64,000 nt of DNA from SR-FBR-E99 sp963732365 (GTDB lineage Bacteria; Bacteroidota; Bacteroidia; Bacteroidales; VadinHA17). The notes beneath the pieces are model-generated. The model was not told the origin of the DNA, made no database searches, and saw nothing but the letters and a program-made list of their open reading frames with translations. How positions within the stretch are numbered: position 1 is the stretch's first letter; each line of letters opens with the position of its first letter. A program made the translations under genes and the position numbers. Location: positions 1 through 64,000 of the forward strand of contig CAVSZC010000004.1 of assembly GCA_963732365.1 (NCBI GenBank), given 5' to 3'. Of this stretch, positions 62,069 to 64,000 are shown one piece after another.

Positions 62069-63255
62069 GCAACTCTTGTGTCAGTCTGTTCAATGTCAGA
62101 GAGCTGTTCGCGCGTCTCACGTGCATTCATGACCCTTGATACGCTTAGTATGGCTCCCAGTGAGAAGCTGATGACCATCACCGAGGTACGCCCCCAACTG
62201 ATCATCGGAAGCGTCTGCCCCGTCACGGGGAAGAGGCCGACGGCAACCAGCATGTTGAGAAAGGCCTGGAAGACGATCATGACCGTCAGCCCCAGCACCA
62301 TGATCGCCGGGAAGGCATAGTCGCACTTCCTTGCAATCTGTATTCCCCGGAACATCAGTGCCAGGTAACTGAGTATGACTATAATGGCGCCGAAGAGCCC
62401 GTATTCCTCGACTATTATGGCGAAGATGAAGTCGGAGTTAGACTGCGGCAGCAGGTTGCGCTGCGTGCTCCCTCCGGGCAGCTTGCCAAAGAGTTTTCCG
62501 GTTGAGATGGCTATCTTGGCCTGGTTCGACTGGTAGTCGGCATCGGAGGTTCCCTCCCCGCTGAAATATGTCTCGATACGGTTTTTCCACACCTGAACCC
62601 TGTTGTCATCCTTCTTAAGGACCATGAGCAGCGTGGCAAAGAGCAACACGGCAACCAGCCCCATGCCGGCATATGCCATCAGGAATTTGAACGGCACCCT
62701 GCCAATGAAGAGGATGATCATGCTTATCATGAAGATCATCAGGGCAGTCGACAGGTTCTCTGACATGATGAGAAGACATACAAGGGCTATCGGTGCAACC
62801 AGCCTGATGGTCACAAGCCTGAAGTTGTTAAGCTCATGCTGATAGACCGTCAGTCCCCTTGCGAGATAGATCACCAGTGCCACCTTTGCCAGGTCAGAGG
62901 TCTGTATTCTCAGGCCGATGATCGGTATCTCAAGCCAGCGGCTTGCCTCGTTGATGCTTACCCCTGCCACCAGCGTCACTCCAAGCAGTATCATCGCCAC
63001 TACCAGCCCGATGGTGGCAAACTGCATATATTTAATATAAGGTATCCAGTGTGTGACAACGATGATGATCAGCCCCAGAATCAGCATGATGAACTGTGTC
63101 CTAAGGAAATAGAAAGTGTTCCCATGATGTGACGAATAAGCAACGCCGACGGACGAGCTGTAGACTGACAGCAGTGAAACAAGCATAAAGAGGGCTATCA
63201 GTCCCCACATGTACCTGTCTCCCTTGAAAAACCGTCTTATCGTCACACCTGCCAT
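62065..63255 (-). CDS. ftsW: FtsW, SEDS-family peptidoglycan glycosyltransferase
   Basis: A 396-residue membrane protein with about ten helices. It polymerises lipid II at the septum together with its partner FtsI. Marks are YSSSVGVAYSSHHGNTFYFL, GLRIQTSDLAKVALVIYLAR, GEGTSDADYQSNQAKIAIST, QSNSDFIFAIIVEEYGLFGA and GLFPVTGQTLPMISWGRTSV. The call FtsW rather than RodA follows from the murD-ftsW-murG position. It is 3 bases from the murD stop. Confidence 0.96.
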   Translation of the reverse strand: MAGVTIRRFFKGDRYMWGLIALFMLVSLLSVYSSSVGVAYSSHHGNTFYFLRTQFIMLILGLIIIVVTHWIPYIKYMQFATIGLVVAMILLGVTLVAGVSINEASRWLEIPIIGLRIQTSDLAKVALVIYLARGLTVYQHELNNFRLVTIRLVAPIALVCLLIMSENLSTALMIFMISMIILFIGRVPFKFLMAYAGMGLVAVLLFATLLMVLKKDDNRVQVWKNRIETYFSGEGTSDADYQSNQAKIAISTGKLFGKLPGGSTQRNLLPQSNSDFIFAIIVEEYGLFGAIIVILSYLALMFRGIQIARKCDYAFPAIMVLGLTVMIVFQAFLNMLVAVGLFPVTGQTLPMISWGRTSVMVISFSLGAILSVSRVMNARETREQLSDIEQTDTRVA

Positions 63256-63258
63256 AAC

Positions 63259-64000
63259 CTATAAGTTTCTTACAGCCAGCTTGAACTGCCGGCCGCGGTC
63301 TTCATAGTTGTTAAAGAGATCAAAACTCGCGCAAGCCGGAGAGAGAAGCACAGTATCACCCTTGTGAGCAAGGTAATAGGCCGATCTGACCGCCTCCTCC
63401 ATCGACGTCGTCTCCACTATCGTGGGAACGACTCCGCCAAAGGCCTCGATGATCTTATGGTTATCCTTACCGAGGCATACGATGGCCTTGACCTTCTCCT
63501 TCACCACCGTGCTGAGCTCCGAATAGTCATTCCCCTTGTCAATCCCTCCGGCGATCCAGATCACTTCTGACTTCATGCACTCAAGAGCGTACCACGTCGA
63601 ATTGACGTTCGTCGCTTTTGAGTCATTAATGAAGTTTATTCCCGCCACCATTATGACAGACTCAAGCCTGTGCTCTACCCCCTGGAAGTCGGTCAGACTC
63701 TCCCGTATAGTCTCCTTGCGGATGTTCAGAACCTTTCCCGCGATGGCGGCAGCCATCGAGTTGTAAGTGTTGTGGCGTCCTTTCAGCGCCAGGTCGTGGA
63801 TGGTCATAAGGCTGGATTTTTGGGTTATGTCAAGAATAATGTTGTCATTTTCAACGCAGGCGGCCATGCCTTCGCAACGGTCAATGGAGAAGGGAAGCGA
63901 CCTGGAACTGATGGTCCGTTTCTCCACCTCCCTGAGTGTCACCGGATCATCGGCACACCATATAAATACGTCATCTGAGTTCTGGTTGCGGATGACGCGC
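63259..64000 (-). CDS. murD: UDP-N-acetylmuramoylalanine--D-glutamate ligase (partial, N-terminus cut by window)
   Basis: The frame stays open to base 64000, giving about 247 C-terminal residues; upstream of the first in-frame GTG (63942) it continues as RVIRNQNSDDVFIWCADDP, so that GTG is internal. Blocks: LALKGRHNTYNSMAAAIAGK, the ligase motif FQGVEHRLESV, NFINDSKATNVNSTWYAL, WIAGGIDKGNDYSEL, and the end VLLSPACASFDLFNNYEDRG. The P-loop domain lies outside the window. MurD adds D-glutamate to UDP-MurNAc-L-alanine. Confidence 0.96.
   Translation of the reverse strand, partial: RVIRNQNSDDVFIWCADDPVTLREVEKRTISSRSLPFSIDRCEGMAACVENDNIILDITQKSSLMTIHDLALKGRHNTYNSMAAAIAGKVLNIRKETIRESLTDFQGVEHRLESVIMVAGINFINDSKATNVNSTWYALECMKSEVIWIAGGIDKGNDYSELSTVVKEKVKAIVCLGKDNHKIIEAFGGVVPTIVETTSMEEAVRSAYYLAHKGDTVLLSPACASFDLFNNYEDRGRQFKLAVRNL

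Overview
This window is a piece of a Bacteroidetes (Bacteroidota) chromosome, probably Bacteroidales-like. The evidence is a type IX secretion substrate with a gliding-motility C-terminal domain beside a PorP/SprF protein, a fused SecDF, a DUF4783 gene, a Porin_10 outer membrane protein, an FtsZ tail of the NAYLNDNVD type, and promoters of the Bacteroidetes form (-7 box TAnnTTTG; 13 boxes listed) with few Shine-Dalgarno sites. No rRNA, tRNA or CRISPR array was seen.

Layout. (1) 1-6135, minus strand, visibly AT-rich in most of its length: a head-to-tail run AraC regulator, double-domain universal stress protein, short ribosome hibernation factor, KamA-type radical SAM aminomutase, GNAT-HDAC fusion, MscS channel (cut by the window start). 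It looks like one stress/osmolyte operon. Behind it (6433-7047) lie a broken second usp copy and a scrap of a restriction-modification protein, where base composition changes. (2) 7097-16509, minus: TIGR02757 protein, LolD-like ATPase, TatA, SecDF, then a tripartite efflux operon (adaptor with a frameshift, MacB-like permease, TolC). (3) 16673-21740: glmM divergent from rluB-era-der and a small lipoprotein. (4) 21741-31913, minus: a tightly coupled five-gene operon running from a large repeat-bearing T9SS cargo through a PorP/SprF protein, a PD40/PKD protein and an unknown secreted protein to a beta-propeller PP2C phosphatase sensor. (5) 31973-41431: NtrY-like kinase and rlmH; divergent DUF4783-nadC-yihY; glutamine synthetase; a lipoprotein resembling a zinc peptidase with an altered HExxH. 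(6) 41436-48605: valS, an aminotransferase, a transposase remnant with a hairpin-rich tail, NamZ-like lipoprotein, and a frameshifted LolC/E-like permease. (7) 48927-52300: gatE-gatD, the archaeal-type Glu-tRNA(Gln) amidotransferase. (8) 52341-64000, minus: MltF, Porin_10, and the division/cell-wall cluster murD(partial)-ftsW-murG-murC-ftsQ-ftsA-ftsZ.

The points most worth following are the six-gene stress operon with its opposed acetylase/deacetylase fusion and a KamA lacking the lysine-specific aspartates; gatDE in a bacterium; the T9SS cargo operon ending in a phosphatase sensor; and two long perfect palindromes that both start GTAG and end CTAC, like REP elements. Two genes carry single-base frameshifts that could be real or assembly errors.
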